Shown: positions 45,607-56,067, counted from the stretch's first letter. The stretch is DNA of 64,000 bases from Amphibacillus marinus (GCF_900110345.1 NZ_FODJ01000001.1:496001-560000), one strand, 5' to 3'. Notes: generated by a model from the letters alone, not told the origin. Numbers and translations: made by a program.

Positions 45607-46812
45607 TTGAAAGCACATTTTAAATCGGCATTGCTAGCTGCCTTAGCAGTTGCTTTTGCAATTTGTTTAATAGCGCTACCAACAGAAACATTATCAGCTA
45701 GTAAACGCGGGTTAGACATTTGGTGGGGAACTGTCTTTCCGTCTCTTCTTCCATTCTTTATTACTGGAGAAATACTAATAGGTTTTGGCGTTGTCCACTT
45801 TATTGGTGTTCTGTTTGAACCCATTATGCGACCCGTCTTTAACTTGCCTGGAGTAGCAAGCTTTGTTTGGGCGATGGGTATGGCCAGCGGTTACCCTGCA
45901 GGCGCTAAATTCACCGCTCGAATTAGACAAGAAGGACAAGTTACTCAGGCTGAGGCAGAGCGATTAATCGCGTTTACAAATGCTTCAAATCCCCTCTTTA
46001 TTATTGCAGCTGTATCGGTGGGTTTTTTCCAATCCGCTACTTTAGGTATTATTCTAGTAATCTCTCATTATGTTGGAAATTTCCTTGTTGGCTTTGTGAT
46101 GCGCTTTCACCGTCAGAACGAGACAAGCACACCACTGCTGCGAAGTCACCAACACATTTTAGCAAGAGCATTTCATGCTTTGCATGAAAAAAGATTGGAG
46201 ACTAAAAAACCTTTCGGTAAGCTATTTGGTGATGCTGTCATTAATTCTGTACAAACGCTACTCATGATCGGTGGATTTATAATTTTCTTCTCTGTTTTCT
46301 CAATGATACTTATTAATATTGGTATTGCTGAACAGCTTGGCACAGGTGTCGCCAAACTTTTTTCTGTTCTTCAGTTGTCAGATCAACTTGCCCTACCTTT
46401 TATTACTGGTATTTTTGAAATTACTCTAGGTGCCCAGCAGCTTGGTGCCCTTGTTGAAATCCCAATGCTTTCTAAAGCAATCTTAACAAGTATGTTATTA
46501 GCCTTTAATGGATTAAGTGTACAAGCTCAGGTTGCCAGCATTTTAGCCGAAACAGATATTCGCTTTTCACCATATTTTATTGGTAGAATTCTACAGAGTT
46601 TATTCTCAGCAATGATCTTAATTATAATTTATCCGTTTTTTGTAAACCCATCCGGAGAACCTACCGGCTATGCAGTTGCCGTTCAGGGCAGGCTCCTTGA
46701 GCCTAAAGGATTGCTTTCATTACTTAATTGGCACCAGCTTGGTCAATTCTTGACTTTGATTAGCTTATGGATAGCACTAATGATTTATGCAAGAAGAAGG
46801 CTGACAAAATAA
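45607..46812 (+). CDS. ylbJ: sporulation integral membrane protein YlbJ
   Basis: Polytopic membrane protein, about 401 residues, with nucleoside-recognition (Gate) domains seen around VWAMGMASGYPAGAKFTARI and FTNASNPLFIIAAVSVGF. YlbJ is a SigE-dependent protein needed for normal spore cortex in B. subtilis. TTG start with GAGGGGGAG upstream; a GTG five codons earlier lies in that site. It stands alone on plus and ends in its own terminator. Confidence 0.92.
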   Translation: MKAHFKSALLAALAVAFAICLIALPTETLSASKRGLDIWWGTVFPSLLPFFITGEILIGFGVVHFIGVLFEPIMRPVFNLPGVASFVWAMGMASGYPAGAKFTARIRQEGQVTQAEAERLIAFTNASNPLFIIAAVSVGFFQSATLGIILVISHYVGNFLVGFVMRFHRQNETSTPLLRSHQHILARAFHALHEKRLETKKPFGKLFGDAVINSVQTLLMIGGFIIFFSVFSMILINIGIAEQLGTGVAKLFSVLQLSDQLALPFITGIFEITLGAQQLGALVEIPMLSKAILTSMLLAFNGLSVQAQVASILAETDIRFSPYFIGRILQSLFSAMILIIIYPFFVNPSGEPTGYAVAVQGRLLEPKGLLSLLNWHQLGQFLTLISLWIALMIYARRRLTK

Positions 46813-46848
46813 GACTTGGGTGAGCCTAAATTTGCTCATCCAAGTCTT
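46811..46848 (+). terminator. terminator after ylbJ
   Basis: AAGACTTGGGTGAGC pairs with GCTCATCCAAGTCTT (one mismatch) around an eight-base loop; it begins at the ylbJ stop codon. The T tract after it is short. Confidence 0.75.
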
Positions 46849-46939
46849 ATAGACACGTCCACGTTTGCCAATTCTGCTAACAATGTTATAACGACAATAC
46901 CTATATCGCAAAGTTATTGCCGTAACACGCCTTTATAAA

Positions 46940-47497
46940 TTACTCAACTTTCGCTTCAGCTAAACTGGCTGAAGCGTGGACGAAGGATTAAGTCTACGTA
47001 TTGACAGAACCATTAGCTCGTGTAATGAATAATCCTTTTCTTATAAAGCTATCGTTATTATCCCTCAGGGGAGATATGTTCTGCTTACCGTCGGCGTTAT
47101 TTTCGCTTCTACTCCTAATTTTGCACGATTAGACTGATTCATTCATGATGAACACCCAACTAAGTGGAGATAAGCGATGGGTGAGACTCCTGCGGGAATA
47201 TGATGAGCTGAAGTTCCACATTTGTAAAGTGTCTTTCTTCACAAATTGGGGGTGTTAGACTAAACCGGTCACGTCCTGGGACTGGGATTACTCGTCCCAC
47301 CGAAAACACTTGTGACAACGTCTAACTGACCTATATTCTGTAGGCCCGAAGCCAGCCCCATGGAAAGCAGTCCAATTGCTTTTCGGAACAACATAGCGCG
47401 CCAACCTGATAGGAAAGTCAACTTGGGCATTGCATATCCACTATCCCAAACACGGGTAAGGCTTAATGACTATTTTCAGTGGGCGCAAGTTGAGTAA
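46940..47497. repeat. palindromic intergenic repeat, copy D
   Basis: About 558 bases bounded by inverted ends TTACTCAACTTTCGC (46940-46954) and GCGCAAGTTGAGTAA (47483-47497), one mismatch in 15. The centre carries GTGAGACTCCTGCGGGAA, a sequence I associate with dispersed Bacillaceae repeats, and a block matching copy C at 12.4 kb in opposite orientation. No frame or transposase was seen. It fills most of the 800-base gap between ylbJ and coaD; the rest is AT-rich. Confidence 0.8.
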
Positions 47498-47625
47498 ATG
47501 ACATTTTCCTAATTCATTAACCTTTTAAAAAATCCAAAAACTTCTTAGCATAAATATTTTAAATTGATATGTGTCCAATCATGATTGAGATAATTCCCAA
47601 TGCACATTCTATATATATGATTGAA

Positions 47626-48682
<1,057 letters not shown>

Positions 48683-48912
48683 CTCTTTATCTAGTCTAGC
48701 CAATTTTTTAAAATGAAACTAGCAGTTTTTTAAAGGGAAAACTGGTAAGAAGGTATATATTAGGCTTAATTGGGTGATACTCTGCTAATGAAGTGTCGTT
48801 AATCATTAACACCACTTCTAGAAGACGGAAAAGCCTACTTTTCCCCATAGTTGCTTTTCCGGTTTCTCCTCTCCCTTTGCCTTTTTGGTTCTAATTGGTC
48901 GAACTAAAAAGG

Positions 48913-48939
48913 GCCTGCAGAGCATACATATCTGCAGGC
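48913..48939. terminator. bidirectional hairpin after ylbG
   Basis: Perfect nine-base-pair stem GCCTGCAGA / TCTGCAGGC with nine-base loop. T runs occur on both strands (TTTTTT on plus, CCCTTTTT on minus). It lies 18 bases after the ylbG stop codon, so it mainly ends the ylbF-ylbG transcript. Confidence 0.85.
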
Positions 48940-48956
48940 TTTTTTACATTGTTATC

Positions 48957-49235
48957 CTAGATACCCATCTTATAATCATATTCCTTTGCCTTATCTATCT
49001 TTGTATTATCAAATTCTCTACGGACAAACGGTTTGTATGAATAGTCAACCTTTGATACAAATGGCAACCGCTCTATTTTTATAACGTAATCCTCTATCTC
49101 TTCTTGATCAAAATAAATAACGGCATAGCGTAACTCCCTTGAAACAGCAATTAGATGGCCATATCGCTTTAATTGCTTTATGTTCTTCATATGTTGAAAC
49201 CAAATGATTAATCCTTGTCTATTTGACCGCATCAT
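48957..49235 (-). CDS. ylbG: UPF0298/DUF2129 protein YlbG
   Basis: Cytosolic protein of 92 residues starting MMRSNRQGLIIWFQHMKNIK, typical of the family. The motif YAVIYFDQEEIEDYVIKIER follows. It is always next to ylbF and rsmD in Bacilli. No function is established. Confidence 0.9.
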   Translation of the reverse strand: MMRSNRQGLIIWFQHMKNIKQLKRYGHLIAVSRELRYAVIYFDQEEIEDYVIKIERLPFVSKVDYSYKPFVRREFDNTKIDKAKEYDYKMGI

Positions 49236-49257
49236 TCTATTACCTCACTAACTTAAT

Positions 49258-49698
49258 TTATGAAGCTTTACAACCACAGCCACCACCGGATCCGCACCCA
49301 CAGCCACTCCCTTGGAAGAGAGCACCATCTCGCGGAACAATAATTTGCTTGCTAATACTAGATGCAAGTGTTTGACTTATATCATCAAGTAGCATTTGTA
49401 ATTCTCGCTCAGCAATTTTAAATTGAGCAACTGCTTCTAACATATCGATCTCACGCTTTAACAGTCTTGTCTCCTTCGTCGTTTGACTAAAGTCAGGATG
49501 ATACCTGCCAAAGCGTTGAACTTCCTCATATTCAACCTTCTTCCGTTCAAATTGCTTAATTAAACTTTGAGCTTCTATATCGTCTTTCAGTTGCTTTTTG
49601 CGTGATAAATAATTGAGCATTGCCTCAGATTGAATAATCATTTGACCTAAATCGTCTGTCAAATCTAAGATCTCTAAAATTTCTGAAGTCGCTAGCAC
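49258..49698 (-). CDS. ylbF: YlbF, regulator of competence, sporulation and mRNA decay
   Basis: YlbF forms a complex with YmcA and YaaT that carries iron-sulfur clusters and steers RNase Y cleavage in B. subtilis. About 146 residues, mostly helical, ending in a Gly/Cys tail GSGCGCGSGGGCGCK that provides five cysteines. GTG start chosen because GGAGGTG precedes it; the upstream frame would include that site. It forms a pair with ylbG. Confidence 0.92.
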   Translation of the reverse strand: MLATSEILEILDLTDDLGQMIIQSEAMLNYLSRKKQLKDDIEAQSLIKQFERKKVEYEEVQRFGRYHPDFSQTTKETRLLKREIDMLEAVAQFKIAERELQMLLDDISQTLASSISKQIIVPRDGALFQGSGCGCGSGGGCGCKAS

Positions 49699-49744
49699 AA
49701 AAACCACCTCCATATAAAACCTATCATAACAGTATTGCAAGCAA

Positions 49745-49767
49745 AAAAAAAGCGCAGTACGCTTTTT
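49745..49767 (+). terminator. A/T-flanked hairpin upstream of ylbF
   Basis: AAAAAGCG pairs with CGCTTTTT around seven bases, giving T runs on both strands. It could end leftward transcription from ylbD or be bidirectional. Strand is uncertain. Confidence 0.45.
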
Positions 49768-50079
49768 TCACTGTCTCATTTCTAATAAATGGTTTATATA
49801 GTAAATATTAAGTTAGTTCGTTAAAGAAAAATTTTGTTTTTGCAATTGCACCAATATTCCGAGGTAGAATTAATGTTGATAAATTATTTTAAAATTTAAA
49901 CGTGTTAGATAGTCATTAAAAAGATTTTTGCGTAGTACTTACCCGCCATTCCTTTAGATAATAAAAAGTGAGCCTAATGGCTAACAAAGTGACAGATAAT
50001 ACTCTAGTCATGATCTGTTTCTTTCTGAAAGATCGTGTTTGGGACTAGTATAAGCAATTATGAAATGCATTCAGCTTTA
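49768..50079. other. intergenic stretch between ylbF and ylbD
   Basis: AT-rich, no frame of interest. An imperfect hairpin (ACTCTAGTCATGATC paired with GATCGTGTTTGGGACTAGT, about 50010-50050) lies shortly after the ylbD stop and may serve as its terminator. A ylbE homologue expected here in B. subtilis is absent. Confidence 0.5.
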
Positions 50080-50463
50080 TTAAAAATTCGGTCGCTTCAT
50101 GTTGTTATTGTTTTTGGACCGCTTTGTTCCTCTAATTTCAGAGAAATGCTCCATTAGATTTTTTAGTTGAGAAACTGCCTGATCTGCTTGGTCAATATGC
50201 TTATCCAGGTTCTCGAAATCAATTTTGCCTAACATGCCTAATAGCTTATCGGTAAGTTTGCTATCATCCTTCTTCTCTGGTTCACTATTGGCTCCTTTAT
50301 CTTTAAATTGGAGCCAATAATGGTCTTCTTCACCCAATGCCTTATACCGCTCATAATAATGCGCCCAAGTTTCCTTACCAGCTCTAACATTTTTAAGTAA
50401 CTCTGGGTGCCCCTGAGCAAAGGATTTAAACTTAACAACGTTAGGATGTAAACGTTCTGCCAT
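50080..50463 (-). CDS. ylbD: YlbD-family spore coat protein
   Basis: 127 residues starting MAERLHPNVVKFKSFAQGHP, with WAHYYERYKALGEEDHYW in the middle, hydrophilic and helix-rich. YlbD homologues are listed as spore coat proteins. It keeps its place next to ylbC. Start ATG with AGGAGGT nearby. Confidence 0.82.
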   Translation of the reverse strand: MAERLHPNVVKFKSFAQGHPELLKNVRAGKETWAHYYERYKALGEEDHYWLQFKDKGANSEPEKKDDSKLTDKLLGMLGKIDFENLDKHIDQADQAVSQLKNLMEHFSEIRGTKRSKNNNNMKRPNF

Positions 50464-50542
50464 TTATTTAACCTCCTCACTCCAGTACGATTATCTTACT
50501 ATAGCTTATGAATAGAGGCTAAATCTGTGTAACAACTGGTTA

Positions 50543-51565
50543 TCACCGTACTGTTATAAAGTTCTGTGTATAATACTGTTTGTAGGTTCCCACACCTATA
50601 TGTGTAAATTGCTCATCCAGCAATGCTTTTCGGTGACCTTCACTATTTAACCAGCCTTCGACTGCCGCTAACCCATCAATATACTGAGCAGCAATGTTTT
50701 CTCCTGCCCTAACAAAGGTTACATCACCATCATTAAGACGCTCCCCTAATTCTCTACCATCAGCAGAGGTATGCGAAAAATACTGATTAATTTCCATATC
50801 TTTGCTATGTTCAAAAGCTACTTCTGTAATCGCATCGCCCCAATCAAGACTTGTTAATTGATGCCTGTTTCTTATTACATTAGTATATTGGTAGATATAA
50901 TATTGCTCTGCCACATCGATCAGTTGTCGCTGATCATCACTAATTTGTGGCGCTTTAGGAAGCTGACCGTAATAGTAAAGTGTGTATGGTTGATGAGCTA
51001 GAATCGTTTCCTGATCCATTACTCGGATAGCGGACAGCTTTTCTGTGAAAGTATCAAAATATAATTGAACAAAAGTATTATCATTAAGCTTAATCAATGG
51101 GTGTTGTAACAAATCTTCATCAGTTAATTGAAAAGTAAAAGAACCAAATGCTATTTCATCCTTAAAGACATGTAGAGCAGCAGCATCCTGATAAGACATA
51201 CCTAATTGATACGGTGCCACAACTTCGTTAATGCCTGTAAGGAAAACACTAACAATTTTTTCGTTTTTAATAGCAAACTGCTGGAGAGATTGATCATCAT
51301 GATAAAAGTACCAATCATAAGCATAGCGACTAGGATCAATCCGATTGGGTTCTCCATATTCTTCAAGTAACCATGTTACCGGATTGCCAATAATATTTTC
51401 AACAACGAACAAATCATTACCTAAATGTGATTGGTCCGTCTTTTGCTCTTCATGCTTAAAATTAGGCTCCACCTGACCATCATTTAATCGTAACGTTTGA
51501 CTTAGTGTTTCATAAATAAAGAAAAAGCAGAAAACCAATATGATCAACCTAATGACATGTTTCAT
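50543..51565 (-). CDS. ylbC: CAP-domain protein YlbC
   Basis: About 340 residues. An N-terminal signal/anchor helix (VIRLIILVFCFFFIYETL), a central CAP-associated domain, and a C-terminal CAP/SCP domain (ITEVAFEHSKDMEINQYFSH, GENIAAQYIDGLAAVEGWLN, HRKALLDEQFTHIGVG). Extracellular CAP proteins are of unclear function; some bind metals or lipids. ATG follows AAAGGGTGAGGG. Position equals B. subtilis ylbC. Confidence 0.9.
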   Translation of the reverse strand: MKHVIRLIILVFCFFFIYETLSQTLRLNDGQVEPNFKHEEQKTDQSHLGNDLFVVENIIGNPVTWLLEEYGEPNRIDPSRYAYDWYFYHDDQSLQQFAIKNEKIVSVFLTGINEVVAPYQLGMSYQDAAALHVFKDEIAFGSFTFQLTDEDLLQHPLIKLNDNTFVQLYFDTFTEKLSAIRVMDQETILAHQPYTLYYYGQLPKAPQISDDQRQLIDVAEQYYIYQYTNVIRNRHQLTSLDWGDAITEVAFEHSKDMEINQYFSHTSADGRELGERLNDGDVTFVRAGENIAAQYIDGLAAVEGWLNSEGHRKALLDEQFTHIGVGTYKQYYTQNFITVR

Positions 51566-51790
51566 TTCCCTCACCCTTTCTTGTTAATTATTTCGAGATC
51601 CATTTTCACACATCAAAATTAACGCTACGGTATGTCTAGTCTGTCTAGTCATCCAGCTAGCTATTTTACTTAATGGCTATTGTTAATACCTCAACTGCCG
51701 CAGTTAAAAAAAGTGAACAACGCCAATGTCATCGCATAATAGCTAGAATTAAGGATAGAACTTGACTATTGTCTCTAAATAAATGATCCC

Positions 51791-52060
51791 AACTCAGTTT
51801 ACGCTCAAGGCGTCAATCGATTCGCTTTTACCACGGGCACAAATTCAACATACGTTTTAGCTCCTTAAGTCGCAAAAACGGTGTAGCTCTAGCCGGGGGA
51901 TCGCCTCGGGCCTGCAGAAAGCGAAGCTCCCTCACTTCCCAACGCGGAGTCGTTCTTCTGTCACAAAACTTACATGCAATTAAACGTCTATATAAAATTA
52001 TCTATTTAGACGCTCAGAGCAATGGGTAGACTGTAATTTTACGCTGCGAAAGTTGAGTTA
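51791..52060. repeat. palindromic intergenic repeat, copy E
   Basis: About 270 bases with imperfect inverted ends AACTCAGTTTACGC (51791-51804) and GCGAAAGTTGAGTT (52046-52059), which match the end sequence of copy D. The middle has GGGGGATCGCCTCGGGCCTGC and GAAAGCGAAGC, in the style of Bacillaceae dispersed repeats. It occupies the ylbC-ytvI gap, where B. subtilis carries the cta genes. No coding frame. Confidence 0.7.
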
Positions 52061-52155
52061 ATACCATCCACAAAATTAAACTACTATTCAAATAGTGATT
52101 TATCTGATATATTTCAAGTACAGATAAATTTTCAAATGATGAAAGGGGTATCATC

Positions 52156-53211
52156 TTGCTTCGTTTAACAAGACGTCAATGGACGATCATTTTTTTAACC
52201 ATCATTATCCTTGTTTTGAGCTTTTTCATTTTGCCAGTCTCTTTACCACTCATTTTAGCTTTTCTAACAGCATTATCACTAAATCCACTAGTTAACCTAC
52301 TAGAAGCTAAATTTAAATTCAAACGTCATTTAAGTGTTATTTCGATTTACTTAATCTTTGTTGTCGTTATTGCATTTTTAGGATCAATTGCCATCACAAA
52401 TACAATTACTCAGCTTGTCAGCCTTGCTGAAAATTTACCAGATTACATTGTCCAAATTAATGACCTGTTCCTATCTTGGAGTAATGATTTAGAGCGAATA
52501 CTAGAAACACTGCCAAAAGAATTTATTGACGAGGTCAATACGAGTATAATGAGTAGTATCGACACGCTAACTTCTTTTTTAAGAACTAATTTAAGAGTTG
52601 AGCGGTTAGCAGCATTCGTTGCCGTTATTCCCAACTACATCGTTAGTTTTATTGTTTATTTAATTGCTTTGTTTCTATTTATGATGGAATTACCTACGCT
52701 TAAAGTTAAATTTTACCATAATTTCACTGATCAAACAACGGCTAAAATTCAATTTATGACAGATCGATTAAAATACGTTTTTGTAGGTTTTATAAAAGCC
52801 CAGTTCCTTGTCAGCCTGATTATTTTAGCGGTAAGCTTAGTAGGACTCTTCCTAATTTTACCTGAGTATGCTGTTATTATGTCACTCATTATTTGGATAA
52901 TTGATTTAATCCCAATTATTGGTTCAATAGTCATACTTGGGCCTTGGGCTATTTACATGTTCTTTAGTGGCAATATTGTGATGGGCACGCAGCTCACCAT
53001 TCTGGCAATCGTTCTTCTGGCGATTAGAAGAACAGTAGAGCCTAAGGTGATGGGTCAGCATATTGGATTATCACCACTAGCTACATTAATTGCCATGTAT
53101 ATTGGATTAAAGCTTTTTGGTATTTTCGGCTTTATTATTGGTCCGTTAACTATTATTGCTTTTACATCTGCTAAAGAAGCAGGTATTATTAAGTGGAATC
53201 TTAAGCTATAA
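52156..53211 (+). CDS. AI-2E family transporter / sporulation protein YtvI type
   Basis: Polytopic membrane protein of 351 residues with about eight helices in the arrangement of the PerM/AI-2E family (N-terminal helices, an amphipathic region around 85-130, then helices ending in GLKLFGIFGFIIGPLTIIAF). YtvI is the sporulation-associated Bacillus member. TTG start after AAAGGGG. The transported compound is unknown and the YtvI label is a best guess. Confidence 0.8.
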   Translation: MLRLTRRQWTIIFLTIIILVLSFFILPVSLPLILAFLTALSLNPLVNLLEAKFKFKRHLSVISIYLIFVVVIAFLGSIAITNTITQLVSLAENLPDYIVQINDLFLSWSNDLERILETLPKEFIDEVNTSIMSSIDTLTSFLRTNLRVERLAAFVAVIPNYIVSFIVYLIALFLFMMELPTLKVKFYHNFTDQTTAKIQFMTDRLKYVFVGFIKAQFLVSLIILAVSLVGLFLILPEYAVIMSLIIWIIDLIPIIGSIVILGPWAIYMFFSGNIVMGTQLTILAIVLLAIRRTVEPKVMGQHIGLSPLATLIAMYIGLKLFGIFGFIIGPLTIIAFTSAKEAGIIKWNLKL

Positions 53212-53397
53212 AGTGAATCTTGAATTAATAAAGAATTTTTGTTATCACCTACAGGTATGACCCAAGGGCGGGCCTCCCCATGAACAGGCTCTGAACAAAT
53301 CCGACTTTTACAGATAGTGAACCCCAACTTGGTCCGCTTATACTTCAATCGGTGTGCTTGCAGGCAGTGAATCTGCAATAATGTTTGGACTAAAACA

Positions 53398-53427
53398 AAA
53401 CACAGCATCCGTTTAGATGCTGTGTTT
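53398..53427. terminator. bidirectional terminator between ytvI-like gene and ylaN
   Basis: Perfect 12-base-pair stem AAACACAGCATC / GATGCTGTGTTT with six-base loop, T-rich on both outer sides, placed between convergent genes. The left flank 53212-53397 shows no gene. Confidence 0.85.
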
Positions 53428-53468
53428 CTCTATTAATTTAGTTAGCATTGAGCTAGTCCATTAGCTAT

Positions 53469-53750
53469 TTATTCATTTTGTGCCTTTTCGTGAAGCACAT
53501 GTAATTGCTTTTCTAAATTATCTAACAAGGCCTTACCTTCAGCTTCACCAATTAGGTGTAATCGGACCGCAAAATCAATTTCCCTCGACAAACCGAACAT
53601 TTGTGTATCTAAAACCTCTTCATATAAAGGGCATTGAGGCATTGTTAAATTATCCATTTGCACTTGAATAAGCTTTAAAATTTTATCTGCGTCAGCCTTA
53701 AGAAGGGCATAGGCCTCATTTGCATTTGTTACAACGGCTTCTTGCATCAT
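53469..53750 (-). CDS. ylaN: YlaN family protein (Fur-associated)
   Basis: Small helical cytosolic protein of 93 residues ([18 protein letters not shown] is typical). YlaN binds the iron regulator Fur and is needed under iron limitation in B. subtilis and Staphylococcus. In B. subtilis ftsW and pycA follow; here the ytvI-like gene does. ATG after GGGGGA. Confidence 0.93.
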   Translation of the reverse strand: MMQEAVVTNANEAYALLKADADKILKLIQVQMDNLTMPQCPLYEEVLDTQMFGLSREIDFAVRLHLIGEAEGKALLDNLEKQLHVLHEKAQNE

Positions 53751-53876
53751 CTAAATCCCCCTCCACAAATGATCCTTCTTCTTATTAATATTAAAGCTAT
53801 TCATTTTAAAATGCAAGTTATTTCAGGCTAAGGGGACCATAATTACGGTTACATTATATAAGTTTAGTAAAACAAA

Positions 53877-54131
53877 CTATTGTTTGATTTCATTGTAGTA
53901 ATTTACACCATACTGTGATCCTTCGCTAACCATATTAGCATTCTCTAAGTGATCACCGATCGGATCACCTGCCTGCTCAATCGGAAATCCCTGCCTATGC
54001 TTTAACTTCATTTTCTTTTTAGCTGTTGTTACCCAATTTGTCATCGTATTTCTTTGCTGTTTATTAAGCGTAAGATAAGTAACAACCGAAGATCCAACGA
54101 CAATTCCGCTAACCCATAATACTTTTTTCAT
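53877..54131 (-). CDS. small membrane-anchored protein of unknown function
   Basis: 84 residues. One N-terminal membrane helix (VLWVSGIVVGSSVVTYLTLN), then a lysine-rich juxtamembrane part (TTAKKKMKLKHRQ) and a hydrophilic tail. Several start codons are clustered; the ATG best spaced after GAGGTG is used. Single-pass layout recalls YtxH-like proteins, but I do not recognise a family. It is divergent from ylaI. Confidence 0.6.
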   Translation of the reverse strand: MKKVLWVSGIVVGSSVVTYLTLNKQQRNTMTNWVTTAKKKMKLKHRQGFPIEQAGDPIGDHLENANMVSEGSQYGVNYYNEIKQ

Positions 54132-54279
54132 CATAAACACCTCGCAATTATTATTATATAAAAAGTCTTCCCTGATTTATTAAATCCCAAACAATCCCGC
54201 TTTGTATATGAAATCAAATTTTTTTATGATAAAATAGAGACAATCTAGCATGATTTCTGTTAATTTGAGGTGAAGAAAC

Positions 54280-54486
54280 ATGGATGTAAAATGTCCGATT
54301 TGTGACTGTGTGGATCAAATTGATTATGATTCACCGCTTGCTAAACGATTACGTAATCGAAGAAAACATTTATACTTGTGCCAAGCTTGTACAGATCGAA
54401 TTGGTAAAAATACAAAGAAGCGACACGAAACCGGCGCTTTTAAGTTATTTCAGGAAAAAAAGGAAGACGATCCATACATCCAGTAA
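54280..54486 (+). CDS. ylaI: YlaI family zinc-ribbon protein (DUF2197)
   Basis: 68 residues starting MDVKCPICDCVDQIDYDSPL; two Cys pairs (CPIC and CQAC) form a likely zinc ribbon, followed by a basic C-terminal part. This is the DUF2197 family found in the yla region of Bacillus. Function unknown. ATG after GAGGTGAAG. Confidence 0.85.
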   Translation: MDVKCPICDCVDQIDYDSPLAKRLRNRRKHLYLCQACTDRIGKNTKKRHETGAFKLFQEKKEDDPYIQ

Positions 54487-54497
54487 GGAATCGTCTT
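54465..54497 (+). terminator. terminator overlapping the end of ylaI
   Basis: AAGACGATCC pairs with GGAATCGTCTT (one bulge) and is followed on plus by TCTTTTTTATTT. The hairpin starts inside the last codons of ylaI, leaving almost no space before the convergent suhB-like gene. Confidence 0.75.
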
Positions 54498-54516
54498 TCT
54501 TTTTTATTTAAAAATT

Positions 54517-55323
54517 TTAGTTCTTTAACTCTAAGTACTCATCAATAACCTGCTTAATTATACTTGGGTGCGCTGCAATAATCGGTTCTTGATTAACCAT
54601 AGTAAGTGCATCTCCGGTCATCTGAAGCGTCTTACCGCCCACTTCGTTGTACAAGATACAACCAGCTGCTAAATCCCATGGATGCAACTTAACTGATATG
54701 TAACAGTCAACAATTCCTTCAGCTAAATAGGCAAATTCTAAAGCTGCCGAACCATAAGTTCTTACACCTCTTACTGTTTGGACAAGCGCTCTTATTTTTT
54801 CATCATTTATCCGAGAATTCTTTGTACACCAAATGGTGTTAACCATTAATAAAGATTGCGTAAGTATCTTTTCAGGTTTGAGCATATCAAGCTGTTGTTC
54901 ATTCTTAAATGCCCCCTGTCCTTTTTTGGCATGATATAGGATATCTGCCATTACATCGTAGACAAAACCAATTTCTCCACTGCCAGCACAATATACAGCA
55001 AGGGAAATTGAAAACATCTGCTTTTGATGGACAAAGTTCATTGTGCCATCAATTGGATCAATAATCCAGACAGTTCCTTTTAAATCACGCACATCATCAC
55101 CATATCCTTCTTCCGATAGTATACGGTCATTAGGATAAGTAGCTCTAATATGATCAGTAAAGAACTTCTCTATCTTACGATCCATCTCTGTAACAAGGTC
55201 GTTTTCATCAGCTTTAGTGTCAACCTCTCTTGGCTGATTAATGGATTCCCGGATCAGCACACCAGCCTGCTTAACCCATGCTTTTGCTTGCTGATATACG
55301 TCCTCCTGCTTGAAATCTTGCAT
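54517..55323 (-). CDS. suhB: inositol monophosphatase family protein (YktC/SuhB)
   Basis: Mg-dependent, Li-sensitive phosphatase family, 268 residues. Metal-binding motifs ILSEEGYG, WIDPIDGTMNFVHQ and the C-terminal PWDLAAGCILYNEVGG are complete. B. subtilis YktC has inositol-monophosphatase and NADP-phosphatase type activity. It lies in its usual ykt position beside yktB. Substrate here is inferred only. Confidence 0.9.
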   Translation of the reverse strand: MQDFKQEDVYQQAKAWVKQAGVLIRESINQPREVDTKADENDLVTEMDRKIEKFFTDHIRATYPNDRILSEEGYGDDVRDLKGTVWIIDPIDGTMNFVHQKQMFSISLAVYCAGSGEIGFVYDVMADILYHAKKGQGAFKNEQQLDMLKPEKILTQSLLMVNTIWCTKNSRINDEKIRALVQTVRGVRTYGSAALEFAYLAEGIVDCYISVKLHPWDLAAGCILYNEVGGKTLQMTGDALTMVNQEPIIAAHPSIIKQVIDEYLELKN

Positions 55324-55449
55324 ATTGCTCCATCCTCTCTTTTTCTTACCATAAGTTTAGCAAAATACGACGAAATATGCATCCCATTATATTTCTTATT
55401 TTGAATATGTTAAAATGAATGATGATAAATAAAGAGAGGCTGATGACAA

Positions 55450-56067
55450 GTGGTAACTGGCTTTAACAAAGATGATTTTGCTGTTTTTAAAATAGAAGGA
55501 CTAGAATCCAGAATGACAGCCATTCAAGAGACAATTCAACCAAAATTTAAAGTGATCGGAACGGAGCTAACTGATTACCTAGCTACACAACTGGGCAACG
55601 AGATGTTTCTCCATATCGCTAAACATGCTAGACGATCTGTTAATCCTCCGAACGACACTTGGTTAGCAATAGCCAACAATAAACGCGGCTACAAAAAGCA
55701 CCCACATTTTCAAGTTGGCTTGTTTGATGATCACCTTTTTATTTGGCTAGCCTTTATTTATGAGCTGCCACAAAAGGCTAATGTAGCTCGCACCTTTTTA
55801 GCTAATATTGACCAAATTAAAGCATTAGCAAGTGACTTTGTTATATCATTTGATCATATGAAGAAAGATGCTATTCCAGTTAACCAGTTAACAAAGGAGC
55901 AACTCAAGCGTTTTAAGGACGTTAAAAAAGCAGAGTTTCTAATAGGAAAGCAACTTTCCAAGGAACAAGCAAGCACACTTTCTGAAGCGGATTTGCTAGC
56001 GACTATTAAAGATGCGTATAACGCGTTACTTCCCTACTATCAATTGAGTTTAAAGAGCTTAGCGTAA
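55450..56067 (+). CDS. yktB: DUF1054 protein YktB
   Basis: 205 residues matching the YktB family throughout (FNKDDFAVFKIEGLESRMTA at the start and KHPHFQVGLFDDHLFIWLAF in the middle). GTG start with AGAGAGG upstream. Cytosolic, structure known for the family but function not. Divergent from suhB and convergent with yktA. Confidence 0.92.
   Translation: MVTGFNKDDFAVFKIEGLESRMTAIQETIQPKFKVIGTELTDYLATQLGNEMFLHIAKHARRSVNPPNDTWLAIANNKRGYKKHPHFQVGLFDDHLFIWLAFIYELPQKANVARTFLANIDQIKALASDFVISFDHMKKDAIPVNQLTKEQLKRFKDVKKAEFLIGKQLSKEQASTLSEADLLATIKDAYNALLPYYQLSLKSLA

Noticed and set aside
45567-45824. 85-codon minus frame opposite the start of ylbJ
   Set aside because: Shadow of the ylbJ coding region; no ribosome site.
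49258-49310. Gly/Cys-rich tail of YlbF considered as a separate metallothionein-like peptide
   Set aside because: It is in frame with and part of YlbF, where a cysteine-rich tail is a family feature.
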